64,000 bases of DNA from Gilliamella sp. Choc5-1 (GCF_001690595.1 NZ_LZHH01000123.1:1-64000); one strand, 5' to 3'; shown: positions 9,081 through 18,980, numbered from the stretch's first letter. The notes: generated by a model from the letters alone, not told the origin. A program made the numbers and translations.

Positions 9081-10118
9081 GTGTCAAACAACAATTCTCT
9101 TAGTTATAAAGATGCTGGTGTCGATATTGATGCTGGCAATGAACTTGTTAATCGTATTAAATCTGTTGTTAAAGAAACCAAACGACCTGAGGTTATGGGT
9201 GGACTGGGTGGCTTTGGCGCACTGTGTGCTATTCCACAAAAATATAAAGAACCTATTTTAGTATCTGGTACCGATGGTGTCGGAACTAAATTACGTCTAG
9301 CCATGGATTTAAATCGCCACGAATCAATCGGCATCGATTTAGTAGCAATGTGTGTTAACGATCTGATTGTACAAGGTGCTGAACCTTTATTCTTCCTTGA
9401 TTATTATGCTACCGGCAAACTTAATGTTGATGTTGCAGCCACTGTGGTAACTGGTATTGCTGAGGGTTGTAAACAATCGGGTTGTGCTTTAGTTGGCGGT
9501 GAAACAGCCGAAATGCCGGGTATGTATCATGGTAATGACTATGATTTAGCAGGATTTTGCGTTGGTGTTGTTGAAAAGTCGGCTATGATTGACGGTAGTA
9601 AAGTACAAGATGGTGATGCATTAATTGCATTAGCATCAAGCGGTGCTCATTCTAATGGCTATTCATTAGTGCGTAAAATAATTGAAGTCAGCGGTGTAAA
9701 TCCTGCCACTGAACAGTTAGATGGCAAAACTCTTGCCGATCACCTACTTGCACCAACTAAGATCTACGTTAAGTCCGTTCTTGACCTTATTACTCAAGTT
9801 GATGTGCACGCCATTGCCCATATAACTGGCGGTGGATTCTGGGAAAATATTCCTCGTGTTTTGCCTGAAAATACTCAAGCAGTCATTAATGAAGCTAGTT
9901 GGCAATGGCCAGCAATATTTAATTGGTTAAAACAATCGGGAAATGTTAGCCGTCACGAAATGTATCGAACTTTTAACTGTGGTGTTGGCTTAATTATTGC
10001 TTTACCAAAACAGTTAGCCGATAAAGCAATTACTTTACTAAATAATCATGGTGAAAAGGCTTGGCTATTAGGTGAAATTAAACACGCTACATCAGGCGAG
10101 CGCGTTGTAATAAAATAG
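9081..10118 (+). CDS. purM: phosphoribosylformylglycinamidine cyclo-ligase
   Basis: A 345-residue enzyme of de novo purine synthesis, closing the imidazole ring to give aminoimidazole ribonucleotide with ATP. The start codon is GTG, preceded by GTAAGGA. Signatures include GTDGVGTKL near residue 63, the [12 protein letters not shown] block near 138 and [12 protein letters not shown] near 157. The length equals that of E. coli PurM. Unlike in E. coli, purN does not follow; a long hairpin and then nifJ come next. No clear PurR operator was recognised upstream. Confidence 0.97.
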   Translation: MSNNNSLSYKDAGVDIDAGNELVNRIKSVVKETKRPEVMGGLGGFGALCAIPQKYKEPILVSGTDGVGTKLRLAMDLNRHESIGIDLVAMCVNDLIVQGAEPLFFLDYYATGKLNVDVAATVVTGIAEGCKQSGCALVGGETAEMPGMYHGNDYDLAGFCVGVVEKSAMIDGSKVQDGDALIALASSGAHSNGYSLVRKIIEVSGVNPATEQLDGKTLADHLLAPTKIYVKSVLDLITQVDVHAIAHITGGGFWENIPRVLPENTQAVINEASWQWPAIFNWLKQSGNVSRHEMYRTFNCGVGLIIALPKQLADKAITLLNNHGEKAWLLGEIKHATSGERVVIK

Positions 10119-10133
10119 CGTACAATCTATTGG

Positions 10134-10168
10134 AGATATTATTCAACTTTATAAGTTGGATAATATCT
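10134..10168 (+). terminator. long hairpin after purM, possible terminator
   Basis: A 16-bp stem with one mismatch (AGATATTATTCAACTT against its near complement) and a 3-base loop starts 16 bp after the purM stop. There is no T run behind it, so intrinsic termination is uncertain; it could instead protect the transcript 3' end. Confidence 0.45.
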
Positions 10169-10331
10169 ATAAACTATTCCCATAATTATCGATTTAAACA
10201 ATAATCTATGGTATGACTCTAAGATATTATTATTTTATTTTCAGTCGTCATCATTCATCTATTAGAAACCCAAAAAATCAACGCATTTTACTTCAAAATT
10301 AATGTAAAATAGCTCAAAGCAATCTAAGTTT

Positions 10332-10359
10332 TTGATACAATAATATAAAATATTATAAC
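10332..10359 (+). promoter_or_regulatory. candidate promoter for nifJ
   Basis: TTGATA at 10332-10337 and TATAAC at 10354-10359 are spaced 16 bp, 40 bp ahead of the nifJ ATG. The region is very AT-rich, so chance matches are common. No convincing FNR half-sites were found. Confidence 0.3.
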
Positions 10360-10398
10360 AAAGTAATGTCATAACACTATAAAATAAAAGGTTTTTTA

Positions 10399-13300
10399 AT
10401 GATCATATCAGACGCTAATAGTGCGGTGTCATCCGTCGCTTATCGGGCAAACGAAGTCATTGCTATTTACCCAATCACACCAAGCTCAACCATGGCCGAG
10501 CAAGCTAGTACTTGGGCTGAGTTTAATAAACCAAATGTCTTTGGTGATACACCAAGAGTGATTGAAATGCAATCCGAAGCAGGTGCAATTGCAACCGTTC
10601 ATGGGTCATTAATGACAGGTGCACTTGCAACTTCGTTTACTTCATCACAAGGTTTGCTTTTAATGATCCCATCGCTGTACAAAATAGCCGGTGAACTGAC
10701 TCCTTTTGTTTTGCATGTTGCCGCACGTACTGTTGCAACGCATGCTCTTTCAATTTTTGGCGATCATTCTGATGTGATGGCAATTAGGCAAACTGGTTTT
10801 GCGATGCTTTGTTCTAGTTCAGTGCAAGAAGCGCAAGATTTTGCCTTAATTTCGCAAATGGCCAGTTTTAATAGCCTTGTTCCTTTTGTTCATTTTTTTG
10901 ATGGATTTAGAACCTCACATGAAGTTAATAAAATCTATCCAATAAGTGATGACCAAATCCGTAATTTATTACCACACGAAGCCATTAAAGCCTATCGCTC
11001 ACGAGCATTAACGCCTGATAAACCGGTAACTCGAGGTACATCAGCTAATCCTGATACATACTTCCAGTGCCGAGAAGCGATAAATACTTATTATGATAAT
11101 GTCTATCAACATGTTGTTGATGCTATGGATGCTTTTGCAGCAGAAACAGGCCGAAAGTATCAACCATTTGAATATTATGGTGCTAGTGATGCTGAGCATA
11201 TTATTGTTATTATGGGATCTGGTGCTAGCACCGCAAAAGAAGTAGTTGATGTTTTACTTAAACAAAACGAAAAAGTCGGGGTTGTGATCGTTCGGCTATT
11301 CCGCCCATTTTCAGCCAATCATCTGCTCGAAGTTATTCCAAGTACTGTTAATAAAATTGCTGTGCTTGATAGAACTAAAGAGCCGGGAGCACAAGCCGAA
11401 CCGCTTTATTTAGATATTATGACCGCATTTGCTGAAAGCCTGTCGCGCAAAGAATGCGCAACTATGCCACTTATTATAGGTGGACGTTATGGGTTATCAT
11501 CTAAAGAATTTGATCCTCGTTGTGTACTTGCTATTTTTACTGAACTTGGATTAGATAAACCCAAACCACGTTTTACCGTTGGTATTTATGATGATATAAC
11601 TGGGCTTTCTTTACCTTTACCTGACCAATCAATACCACAAAAATCTGCTCTTGAAGCGCTATTTTATGGGCTTGGCAGTGATGGCACGGTATCTGCAACC
11701 AAAAATAATATTAAAATTATTGGTGATAATTCTCCTTTTTATGTACAAGGATATTTTGTATATGACTCTAAAAAGGCAGGAGGTTTGACGACTTCACACT
11801 TACGAGTCAGCTTAGATCCAATTGATTCACCCTATTTAATTACCAGTGCACACTTTATTGGCTGCCACCAAGATCAGTTTATCGATAAATATCAAATTGT
11901 TAATAAGTTAAAAGACGATGGCATCTTTTTGCTTAACACGCCGTATAGCAAAGATGAAGTTTGGCATAGACTTCCAAAAGAAGTGCAAGCTCAATTAATA
12001 CAAAAACGAGCACACTTTTACATTGTCAATGCGGCAAAAATAGCTCGTGAATGTAATTTAGGTGCAAGAATTAATACCGTTATGCAGGCGGCATTTTTTC
12101 ATCTAGCTGGAATTTTTAAAAACGATTTTAATATCGCCCAATTAAAAGAAGTCATTGCCAAAAGTTACAGCAGTAAAGGACAAGATTTAGTTGAAAATAA
12201 CTGGAAAGCGCTCGACTTAGCTATAGCTTCGCTTGAACAAATACCACTTAGCTGTGTTGACCAAAGCAGTTCAACAATGCCATCTATTGTACCTGCTAAC
12301 GCGCCTGATTTTGTTAAAACAGTCACTGCTGCAATGTTAGCTGGTTTAGGCGATAATTTGCCTGTATCAGCATTTCCACCCGATGGAACTTGGCCTATAG
12401 GTACAACTAAGTGGGAAAAACGTAACATTGCTGAAGAGATCCCTATTTGGCAACCCGAACTCTGTACCCAATGTAATCATTGTGCGGTTGCTTGTCCTCA
12501 TGCAGCTATTCGAGCTAAGGTTGTTGATCCTGATGAAATGATCAATGCGCCTGATTCATTAAGCTCACTTGAAGTAAAAGCTCGTGATATGAAGGGACAA
12601 CGATATGTTTTACAAGTTGCACCAGAAGATTGTACGGGCTGTAATTTGTGTGTCGAAGTTTGCCCAGCTCGTGATCGTAATAATTTTGAAATTAAAGCCA
12701 TTAACATGCAATCACGTATCGATAATCTTGAGACTCAACGCACTAACTTTGAGTACTTTACTGCATTGCCTGATCGTGATATCAGCACGCTTGAACGCAT
12801 TGATGTGCGCACATCACAATTACTTACACCGCTATTTGAATATTCGGGTGCTTGCGCAGGTTGTGGCGAAACACCATACATCAAATTGTTGACCCAACTT
12901 TATGGTGACCATTTAGCCATTGCCAATGCCACTGGCTGTTCCTCAATTTATGGTGGCAACCTCCCATCATCTCCTTACACTACTGATCGAAATGGTCGTG
13001 GTCCAGCTTGGGCAAACTCATTATTTGAAGATAATGCAGAGTTTGCATTAGGATATCGTATTACTTATAACCAACATAAAAAACGAGCGTTACGCTTACT
13101 TGATTATGTAGCTGGCGACATTTCGCCCGAAATAGTCATCGCCTTAAAATCGCCAGAAACCTCTATAGCGGAAAAACGTCAACAAGTCGAGTTATTACGT
13201 GAACAGCTTGCACACTTAGATTCTTCGCAAGCACAAGAGTTGATGATAGATGCAAATTATTTGGTAGATAAGTCAGTTTGGGCTATTGGTGGCGATGGTT

Positions 13301-13941
13301 GGGCTTACGATATTGGATTCGGCGGGCTTGATCATGTTATGAGTTTAACTGATAACGTAAATATATTGGTATTAGACACTCAGTGTTATTCAAACACTGG
13401 AGGTCAACAATCAAAAGCTACGCCGATGGGTGCGGTATCAAAATTTGCTGATTTAGGTAAGCATAAAGCACGTAAAGATCTTGGTGTTAGTGTAATGATG
13501 TATGGCCATGTCTATGTTGCACAAGTTGCATTAGGTTCACAACTTAACCAAACTCTTAAAGCCTTACAAGAAGCCGAAGCTTATGATGGACCATCTTTAG
13601 TTATTGCTTATAGTCCTTGTGAGGAACATGGCTATGATCTGGCTAAATCGCATGAACAAATGAAAGATCTAGTTAAATCAGGATTCTGGCCTTTGTATCG
13701 TTACGACCCACGCCGTATGGCAGAAGGCAAACCAGGATTGGTGCTAGACTCAAAAGCACCAAATAGTGAGTCACTAACTGGTATCTTACTAAAAGAACAA
13801 CGTTTCCGTCGTTTAGAAACACTTGAACCTGTAATTGCAAATACCTTGCATGAACGTTCAACAAAAATGGCAGAGTCTAAATATAAATTCTTACAGATGC
13901 TAGCAACCTATTCGGATATTGAAACACCAGCAGATAGCTAA
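10399..13941 (+). CDS. nifJ: pyruvate:ferredoxin/flavodoxin oxidoreductase
   Basis: A 1180-residue single-chain PFOR close to E. coli YdbK (1174). It oxidises pyruvate with CoA to acetyl-CoA and CO2, passing electrons to flavodoxin or ferredoxin. Order: N-terminal pyruvate-binding domain (IYPITPSSTMAEQ near residue 22), middle CoA and gamma-like domains, a two-cluster ferredoxin domain with CxxCxxCxxxCP motifs starting at Cys689 and Cys745, and a thiamine-diphosphate domain with CAGCGETPY near 818 and GGDGWAYDIGFGG near 960. It stands alone, with no flavodoxin gene nearby, and a strong terminator follows. It points to anaerobic or microaerobic energy metabolism. Confidence 0.97.
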   Translation: MIISDANSAVSSVAYRANEVIAIYPITPSSTMAEQASTWAEFNKPNVFGDTPRVIEMQSEAGAIATVHGSLMTGALATSFTSSQGLLLMIPSLYKIAGELTPFVLHVAARTVATHALSIFGDHSDVMAIRQTGFAMLCSSSVQEAQDFALISQMASFNSLVPFVHFFDGFRTSHEVNKIYPISDDQIRNLLPHEAIKAYRSRALTPDKPVTRGTSANPDTYFQCREAINTYYDNVYQHVVDAMDAFAAETGRKYQPFEYYGASDAEHIIVIMGSGASTAKEVVDVLLKQNEKVGVVIVRLFRPFSANHLLEVIPSTVNKIAVLDRTKEPGAQAEPLYLDIMTAFAESLSRKECATMPLIIGGRYGLSSKEFDPRCVLAIFTELGLDKPKPRFTVGIYDDITGLSLPLPDQSIPQKSALEALFYGLGSDGTVSATKNNIKIIGDNSPFYVQGYFVYDSKKAGGLTTSHLRVSLDPIDSPYLITSAHFIGCHQDQFIDKYQIVNKLKDDGIFLLNTPYSKDEVWHRLPKEVQAQLIQKRAHFYIVNAAKIARECNLGARINTVMQAAFFHLAGIFKNDFNIAQLKEVIAKSYSSKGQDLVENNWKALDLAIASLEQIPLSCVDQSSSTMPSIVPANAPDFVKTVTAAMLAGLGDNLPVSAFPPDGTWPIGTTKWEKRNIAEEIPIWQPELCTQCNHCAVACPHAAIRAKVVDPDEMINAPDSLSSLEVKARDMKGQRYVLQVAPEDCTGCNLCVEVCPARDRNNFEIKAINMQSRIDNLETQRTNFEYFTALPDRDISTLERIDVRTSQLLTPLFEYSGACAGCGETPYIKLLTQLYGDHLAIANATGCSSIYGGNLPSSPYTTDRNGRGPAWANSLFEDNAEFALGYRITYNQHKKRALRLLDYVAGDISPEIVIALKSPETSIAEKRQQVELLREQLAHLDSSQAQELMIDANYLVDKSVWAIGGDGWAYDIGFGGLDHVMSLTDNVNILVLDTQCYSNTGGQQSKATPMGAVSKFADLGKHKARKDLGVSVMMYGHVYVAQVALGSQLNQTLKALQEAEAYDGPSLVIAYSPCEEHGYDLAKSHEQMKDLVKSGFWPLYRYDPRRMAEGKPGLVLDSKAPNSESLTGILLKEQRFRRLETLEPVIANTLHERSTKMAESKYKFLQMLATYSDIETPADS

Positions 13942-13993
13942 CAATGATCACCAACGGTAAAATAGTTACCCTCGGTAATTTACAAATCATTAT

Positions 13994-14022
13994 AAAGGAC
14001 TGTTATTAATACAGTCCTTTTT
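13994..14022 (+). terminator. rho-independent terminator of nifJ
   Basis: A perfect 10-bp stem (AAAGGACTGT / ACAGTCCTTT) with a 7-base loop ends in a T run, 52 bp after the nifJ stop. Confidence 0.85.
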
Positions 14023-14222
14023 ATGTGCTTTTTTTGAGCAATAAGGCACCAAATAGGTGCGTATTTAGCTTAATCTGTCCTCAATAATAACTATCTTATC
14101 GTTAACTTTTTGTTATCTAATACTGTACAAATCAGTAATCTTAGTGATTTTTTAAAACTTGGTATTATTTTTGCATGATTGATAATTGACCATATAAAAA
14201 TTAATTAAATGGGAGGTGAATC

Positions 14223-15410
14223 ATGATATCCAATTTAAACGTCAGTAGAAGAAAATTAATCACATTTTCCAGTGCGGCAATTGCAGGGCTATCTATTAAT
14301 CAATTATTATCTAAAGCTCATGCAATAGAATCGCAAAACTCGATTTCATTCTCTCTACCTATGCTTGAAAATGTTGCAACGCCTGATATTAACAACCCAA
14401 TAAGGCTCAATTTCAATGAAAATGCGCTTGGTATGTCACCACGTGCAAAACAAGCTGCAATTGATGCTGTACCAAAAGCTAATCGCTATGCCAAAGCCGA
14501 AATGCCACTACTTAACAAACGATTAGCTAAACATCATAAAGTCGATGAAACTCAAATTTTATTAACTGCAGGATCATCGGAAGGTATTCGAAGTGCTATT
14601 TCTGCATTTGTTAAGCCAAATACTCAATTAGTCATTCCAGAGCTTACTTATGGTGATGGAGAACATTTTGCACAAATCTTTAATTTAAAAATTACTAAAG
14701 TACCAAGTTTGCCAGATTGGCAGATCGATATAAAAGGCATACAAAAAGCTGCTGAAGATTATAATGGATTTTCAATTGTTTATTTGGTTAATCCAAATAA
14801 CCCTACTTCGACAGTTTTTGCAACAGGTGAAATTGAACCTTGGATAAAAAGCAAACCTAAAAATACGATCTTTATTGTTGACGAAGCTTATGCTGAATTT
14901 GTTAATGACCCTGTATTTAAGTCAGTTGATGAATTAATTGCAAAAGGTTGTGACAATATTATATTACTTAAAACATTTTCAAAAATCCATGCAATGGCTG
15001 GATTACGAGTCGGTTATGCAGTCAGCTCAGTTGCAAATATTCAAAATATGGCTCAATATGTAGCTGGCGAAAAACTCAATTATTGTGGTGTTTGCGCTGC
15101 ACTTGCATCAATAGATGATCAACCATTTTTAACATACTCTAAAAAAGCGATCGATGTGTCACGTCAAATCATGGAAAAAGCGTTATCAAATCTAGGTTTA
15201 CACTATTTAAAATCACAAACTAATTTTATGTTTCATCAAAGTCCGATTAATTTAAAAGATTATCGTGAATTAATGAAAAATAATTTCATATTGATTGGTA
15301 GAGACTTCAATCCTGCAACAAATTGGTGTCGAATATCACTTGGTTCACCAAGCGAAATGCTCTATGTAGCAAATACAATGAACGAATTAAAAAATAAAGG
15401 CAAGATTTAA
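14223..15410 (+). CDS. Tat-exported PLP-dependent aminotransferase (class I/II, HisC-like)
   Basis: A 395-residue fold-type I aminotransferase resembling histidinol-phosphate aminotransferases. The PLP lysine is Lys254 in TFSKIHAMAGLRVGYA; the cofactor aspartate lies in IVDEAYAEF and the conserved asparagine in LVNPNNPTS. Unusually, the N-terminus is a twin-arginine signal: SRRKLITFS at residues 8-16, a hydrophobic core and an SKAHA cleavage site near residue 34. It should therefore fold with cofactor in the cytoplasm and act in the periplasm. GGGAGG precedes the ATG. The gene stands alone between terminators and its substrate is unknown. Confidence 0.88.
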   Translation: MISNLNVSRRKLITFSSAAIAGLSINQLLSKAHAIESQNSISFSLPMLENVATPDINNPIRLNFNENALGMSPRAKQAAIDAVPKANRYAKAEMPLLNKRLAKHHKVDETQILLTAGSSEGIRSAISAFVKPNTQLVIPELTYGDGEHFAQIFNLKITKVPSLPDWQIDIKGIQKAAEDYNGFSIVYLVNPNNPTSTVFATGEIEPWIKSKPKNTIFIVDEAYAEFVNDPVFKSVDELIAKGCDNIILLKTFSKIHAMAGLRVGYAVSSVANIQNMAQYVAGEKLNYCGVCAALASIDDQPFLTYSKKAIDVSRQIMEKALSNLGLHYLKSQTNFMFHQSPINLKDYRELMKNNFILIGRDFNPATNWCRISLGSPSEMLYVANTMNELKNKGKI

Positions 15411-15439
15411 CAATAGCTATTTTATTACAGATAAAAAAT

Positions 15440-15475
15440 AAGCTCTTTAATATTGATTAATTTAAAGAGCTTTTT
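15440..15475. terminator. bidirectional terminator between the aminotransferase and the NlpC gene
   Basis: An 11-bp stem (AAGCTCTTTAA / TTAAAGAGCTT) with a T run on the plus side and an A run on the other serves the two convergent genes. Confidence 0.75.
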
Positions 15476-15505
15476 ATTATTATCTTATTCTTTAAAAAAG
15501 GAAAT

Positions 15506-16039
15506 TTAACTACCCATAACGCGACGCGCCATCCAGTAACGCTTCTTCCAATAACTGTCATTTAAATTTGAATAAGTTACACCTTTTGATGTTGAAGCAT
15601 GTAAAAATTTACCATCTGCATAATAAATGCCAACGTGTAAACCGCTTGCTCCGCGACCTGTTTTAAAAAATACTAAATCACCAGCTTTAGGTGTGTTCAC
15701 CTTAACACCTAATTTAGCTTGTTCAGCAGCACTTCTTGGCAAATTTTTTGAAAATTTGTTTTTAAAAAAGTTCATCACCAAAGCTGAACAATCACTACCG
15801 GCTAAAGTTGTTCCACCATAACGATATGGCGTGTTTTGCCATTTTTTATAGTGAGATTCTATTTTAGTTAACATAGCTCGGTTAGATTTAGTATTTTTAG
15901 CAGAAACTTGACTTTGGGTAGTACTACAGCCAAATAACATAAAAGCAGAAAAAATCAATGTAATTATTAAAAAATGTCTTTTTATATTAATGCAATTGCT
16001 GAGCGACATTCCTAATAGTCGATTGTCTTTTTTTGTCAT
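15506..16039 (-). CDS. NlpC/P60 peptidoglycan endopeptidase lipoprotein (MepS/Spr-like)
   Basis: A 177-residue lipoprotein with a signal peptide ending in the lipobox LFGC, then an NlpC/P60 cysteine peptidase domain. The catalytic cysteine lies in GSDCSALV, the histidine in GLHVGIYY, and HASTSKGV completes the active-site region; the end WKKRYWMARRV matches E. coli MepS. It would cut cross-links in the peptidoglycan from the outer membrane. The ATG at 16039 has an AAGGA site 11 bp upstream, and so the gene overlaps the preceding GTPase gene by 53 bp; an internal ATG at 16009 is the alternative. Confidence 0.88.
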   Translation of the reverse strand: MTKKDNRLLGMSLSNCINIKRHFLIITLIFSAFMLFGCSTTQSQVSAKNTKSNRAMLTKIESHYKKWQNTPYRYGGTTLAGSDCSALVMNFFKNKFSKNLPRSAAEQAKLGVKVNTPKAGDLVFFKTGRGASGLHVGIYYADGKFLHASTSKGVTYSNLNDSYWKKRYWMARRVMGS

Positions 16040-17345
16040 TTCTTTTTATTCCTTTATTTAACGTCGACCAATGCGAATAACGTCTTGCTACTTTTAAGCT
16101 TTTAGGTAACACACCTTTTTCCCATTCAGTTTTATCTAATTTAGACAATCTGACTGGGCTCGTATCCGCATGGCTGCGATGATTTAAGCTTTCTTTAAGG
16201 CGAATTAATCGTAAAGAAAGAAAACAGATAATAACATCATCAACACTTAATTTATTATAACCAGAAAGCTGATACCGCATTCTAGAACCATAATGCTTGG
16301 CAGTTTGCATTAAACTACCAACTACAGCGCCAACCAATGCAGCTGAACCAAGTGAAATACCACCTGTTGCTAAATCAATACTTGCACCAATTGTTGCCCC
16401 CGATACAAAGCCTTTAGTCAAATGCATGCCCATTGTTTTTAATGCATCAATATTAAAAAGGTCAGCATTATAACGGCCTTTGATTAAAGGCAAGCTTTCT
16501 TCACTTTCTTGGGTTGAATCAAATTGATACAATTTCAATAATTCGTTAATCGCTGTTTGTTCTCGTTTTCTAACTTTATTTTGCATATCAGCAATAGCTT
16601 GATCATCGTTTAGTTTAGCCATTTCATAAAAGGCGGTGACATCAACGAGCGTTTCAGCAATAATCCGATTAGCCGTTTGATTACGAGATTTACGAATTTG
16701 TGCGATTTTATCTAGCCAATTATCTAATATTTCTTTAGCTGGTTCAACCAGTAAAGCAAGGCTATGGTATAAACGCTCTTCACCATCTAAAGGAGGGAAA
16801 ATAGCGTCAAATCGAATAATAGCATGAATCCCAATACGTGACAGTAATCTTTTCCATTCATTTTCATTTTGGTTGCTATCAGCAATAAAGTTTAAAACGG
16901 CTAATATCGGTTTATCGCTATTGGCTAAAATAGCTAATTCATCATGATATTTAGGCAATACAGGTTCACGAACATCTATCACATAGATAGCAACATCACT
17001 ATTTAGTAGTTGTTTGATAACTTTTGCTTCTTGATTAAAGGTACTTTCAGCCTCTGGGCTTTGTAAAAAAAGAGTTAATTTGTCGACACCATCAAGTTTT
17101 GCATCAGTAGGTAGTAATTGGTTAATATAATCATAAAGCGCTAAACTGTCTTCTAATCCTGGCGTATCATAAAAGATAATCGATTTATTATTCTCAAGTG
17201 GTAAAGTTATTGATTCAACATGTCTTGTGGTACCTGGACTATCAGACACATGACCAAAATGACTATTGCGAATTAAAGTGCGTAATAAAGATGTTTTGCC
17301 GACATTAGCATGACCAACCATAGATAATTTTAACGTTGATAGCAT
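15987..17345 (-). CDS. DUF3482-type GTPase
   Basis: A protein of about 452 residues with an N-terminal TRAFAC GTPase domain (G1 GHANVGKTSL near residue 10, G3 DTPGLED near residue 57) and a C-terminal half of the DUF3482 type containing a glycine-rich hydrophobic segment (SGATIGASIDLATGG region) able to meet the membrane. Function is unknown. The start chosen is ATG 17345, one base past the upstream stop, with GAGG 8 bp before it; a GTG at 17360 is in frame. It is the standard partner of a DUF2868 membrane protein, which lies directly upstream here. Confidence 0.85.
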   Translation of the reverse strand: MLSTLKLSMVGHANVGKTSLLRTLIRNSHFGHVSDSPGTTRHVESITLPLENNKSIIFYDTPGLEDSLALYDYINQLLPTDAKLDGVDKLTLFLQSPEAESTFNQEAKVIKQLLNSDVAIYVIDVREPVLPKYHDELAILANSDKPILAVLNFIADSNQNENEWKRLLSRIGIHAIIRFDAIFPPLDGEERLYHSLALLVEPAKEILDNWLDKIAQIRKSRNQTANRIIAETLVDVTAFYEMAKLNDDQAIADMQNKVRKREQTAINELLKLYQFDSTQESEESLPLIKGRYNADLFNIDALKTMGMHLTKGFVSGATIGASIDLATGGISLGSAALVGAVVGSLMQTAKHYGSRMRYQLSGYNKLSVDDVIICFLSLRLIRLKESLNHRSHADTSPVRLSKLDKTEWEKGVLPKSLKVARRYSHWSTLNKGIKRNDKKRQSTIRNVAQQLH

Positions 17346-17346
17346 G

Positions 17347-18657
17347 TTAGAGATCCTCACCTAGCCAGTCAGGTTGAGCCAACTGTAAAGATAATGATTG
17401 CCAATTATGATACTGTTTACCTTGATTAATAAACCAAATACGCGTCTGCTGAGATTTATTAATCAGTTGATTAATAAAATTCAATACTCCCCTATCTGGC
17501 GCTCTATCGGTATCAACCGCAATTAATAATTTTTGAGCTGGCGTTAATTGCAAATAATCTAGAATATTACTGCGCTGTTCACGGGTATTTAAAAAACCTA
17601 AAAATGAAACAGAGTCAGGATAATGCCAACTTTCTTGTACATCTACGGCAACCAAAAAAGCACCCTGGCCATCTTCAATGGAATTCATAGAAAAATTCCA
17701 TTGATAATTACTGTTGCCTAGCTTATCAGCATCTTCAATGTTAACAATTAATAATGGTTGTAGTTGGTTGGCTAAGGCTTGATAATCGGAATGAGAAATA
17801 TTTAGCTGAATCTGACGACAACTAATCAACCAATTAACGCCACAAAATACCATACATAAAAATCGTAGCATCAATCCATAAACAATAAACACACCCAATA
17901 ACCAAACAGCCCACGACGAACGAATTTCACCAGTGTTTAAAGCATTTTCACTTAATTTTATTATTTCGTCTTTAGGAATGTCAAAACCAAATAATGATGG
18001 GAAATAGCCTAGATAGTGCGTTAAACGAACAATGGTATCAGAACTAAGTAATGTAGTTTGCCACTCAAAACTATAGTGCTTGGTTGAAAATAACACAACT
18101 AAAACTAATAATGCACAACTTAAAATCACAGTCCAAAATAGGTTAAGCACAAATCCAATAAGCCAACGTATGCGGGAACCAAATAGTTCAACAAATGCAG
18201 GAATCAATTGTTGCACCGTTTTTTTTTGAGAAAGTTTTTTAGCTAACCACAGCCAGCAATGAATCAATAAACTACCACCAAAATTGGTAAAGAAAAAAAA
18301 CGAACCAAGCCAAATAATTAGTGTAATTAAATGGACTCCTAATAAACTAAAAAGTGCCCAATACAAATTGATAGGGTTTTGGCTTAAAGCCCCCAATGCT
18401 AAAGAACTACCTAAAAATACAGATAACAATAGCAATAATACAAAAGACAACTTTACAGACTGTATTAGTATTTTTTGTGAAGAATATAGCCCGTTTTGTT
18501 TTGACAATATAGTGGCTCGCATCACAATTCGATCAGTGATCGATATCTGTTCCGCTCTTACTTGTCGGTTGATGTCTTGGTCAGCAAACCGTCCAGATTC
18601 GCTTTCAATTAAATGGATTGTTTGAGTCAACCAGAGGGATTTTAGCTTTTGTCGCAT
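17347..18657 (-). CDS. DUF2868 inner-membrane protein
   Basis: A 436-residue membrane protein of the DUF2868 family. The N-terminal 65 residues are polar and contain ESESGRFADQDINRQ; four or so membrane helices follow (near residues 70-95, 100-125, 165-190 and 245-270), and the last 150 residues are soluble with an IAVDTDRAPDRGVL stretch. DUF2868 and DUF3482 genes are regularly adjacent in gammaproteobacteria, which suggests a membrane-tethered GTPase pair. Function is unknown. It heads the minus-strand trio ending with the NlpC lipoprotein. Confidence 0.85.
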   Translation of the reverse strand: MRQKLKSLWLTQTIHLIESESGRFADQDINRQVRAEQISITDRIVMRATILSKQNGLYSSQKILIQSVKLSFVLLLLLSVFLGSSLALGALSQNPINLYWALFSLLGVHLITLIIWLGSFFFFTNFGGSLLIHCWLWLAKKLSQKKTVQQLIPAFVELFGSRIRWLIGFVLNLFWTVILSCALLVLVVLFSTKHYSFEWQTTLLSSDTIVRLTHYLGYFPSLFGFDIPKDEIIKLSENALNTGEIRSSWAVWLLGVFIVYGLMLRFLCMVFCGVNWLISCRQIQLNISHSDYQALANQLQPLLIVNIEDADKLGNSNYQWNFSMNSIEDGQGAFLVAVDVQESWHYPDSVSFLGFLNTREQRSNILDYLQLTPAQKLLIAVDTDRAPDRGVLNFINQLINKSQQTRIWFINQGKQYHNWQSLSLQLAQPDWLGEDL

Positions 18658-18734
18658 TAGACTTAATCTTCACCATTATAACCAATAAACTATAAAACAA
18701 ACGCGACAAAAGTCGCGTCAAAAAGTCGAATCAA

Positions 18735-18980
18735 TTATTGTGTAATTTCACTAATTTTACTTAATAATGTTTGAATTCGTTGTTGCCATATTTGTTGATC
18801 TTGTTTTAGTTTTTCGTTTTCATCACGTAATGCTTTCATTTCATCAGAACTATCATTAATCAGTTGCTCCAACTCTTGATTACCTTGTTTTAAAGTAGCA
18901 ATCTCTTGTTGTAATGTGGCGATAGTATTAACGGTATGTTGGATTTTATTTTCCAATTGATTCAATATTTCTAATGACAT
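18735..18980 (-). CDS. zapB: cell division protein ZapB
   Basis: An 81-residue, almost entirely coiled-coil protein that stabilises the FtsZ ring through ZapA. The start MSLEILNQLENKIQ and the pattern of leucine heptads match E. coli ZapB (81 residues), including the late QQIWQQRIQTLL stretch. The start is ATG 18980, with GAGG 6 bases upstream; an upstream in-frame TTG at 18992 would overlap that ribosome site. It is divergent from tpiA. Its partner gene zapA lies at 49307 in this window. Confidence 0.9.
   Translation of the reverse strand: MSLEILNQLENKIQHTVNTIATLQQEIATLKQGNQELEQLINDSSDEMKALRDENEKLKQDQQIWQQRIQTLLSKISEITQ

Noticed and set aside
10200-10398. FNR-type operator ahead of nifJ
   Set aside because: No two properly spaced TTGAT/ATCAA half-sites could be found.
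12605-12892. 95-codon plus-strand frame inside nifJ
   Set aside because: Shadow of the ferredoxin domain of nifJ in another frame, no ribosome site.
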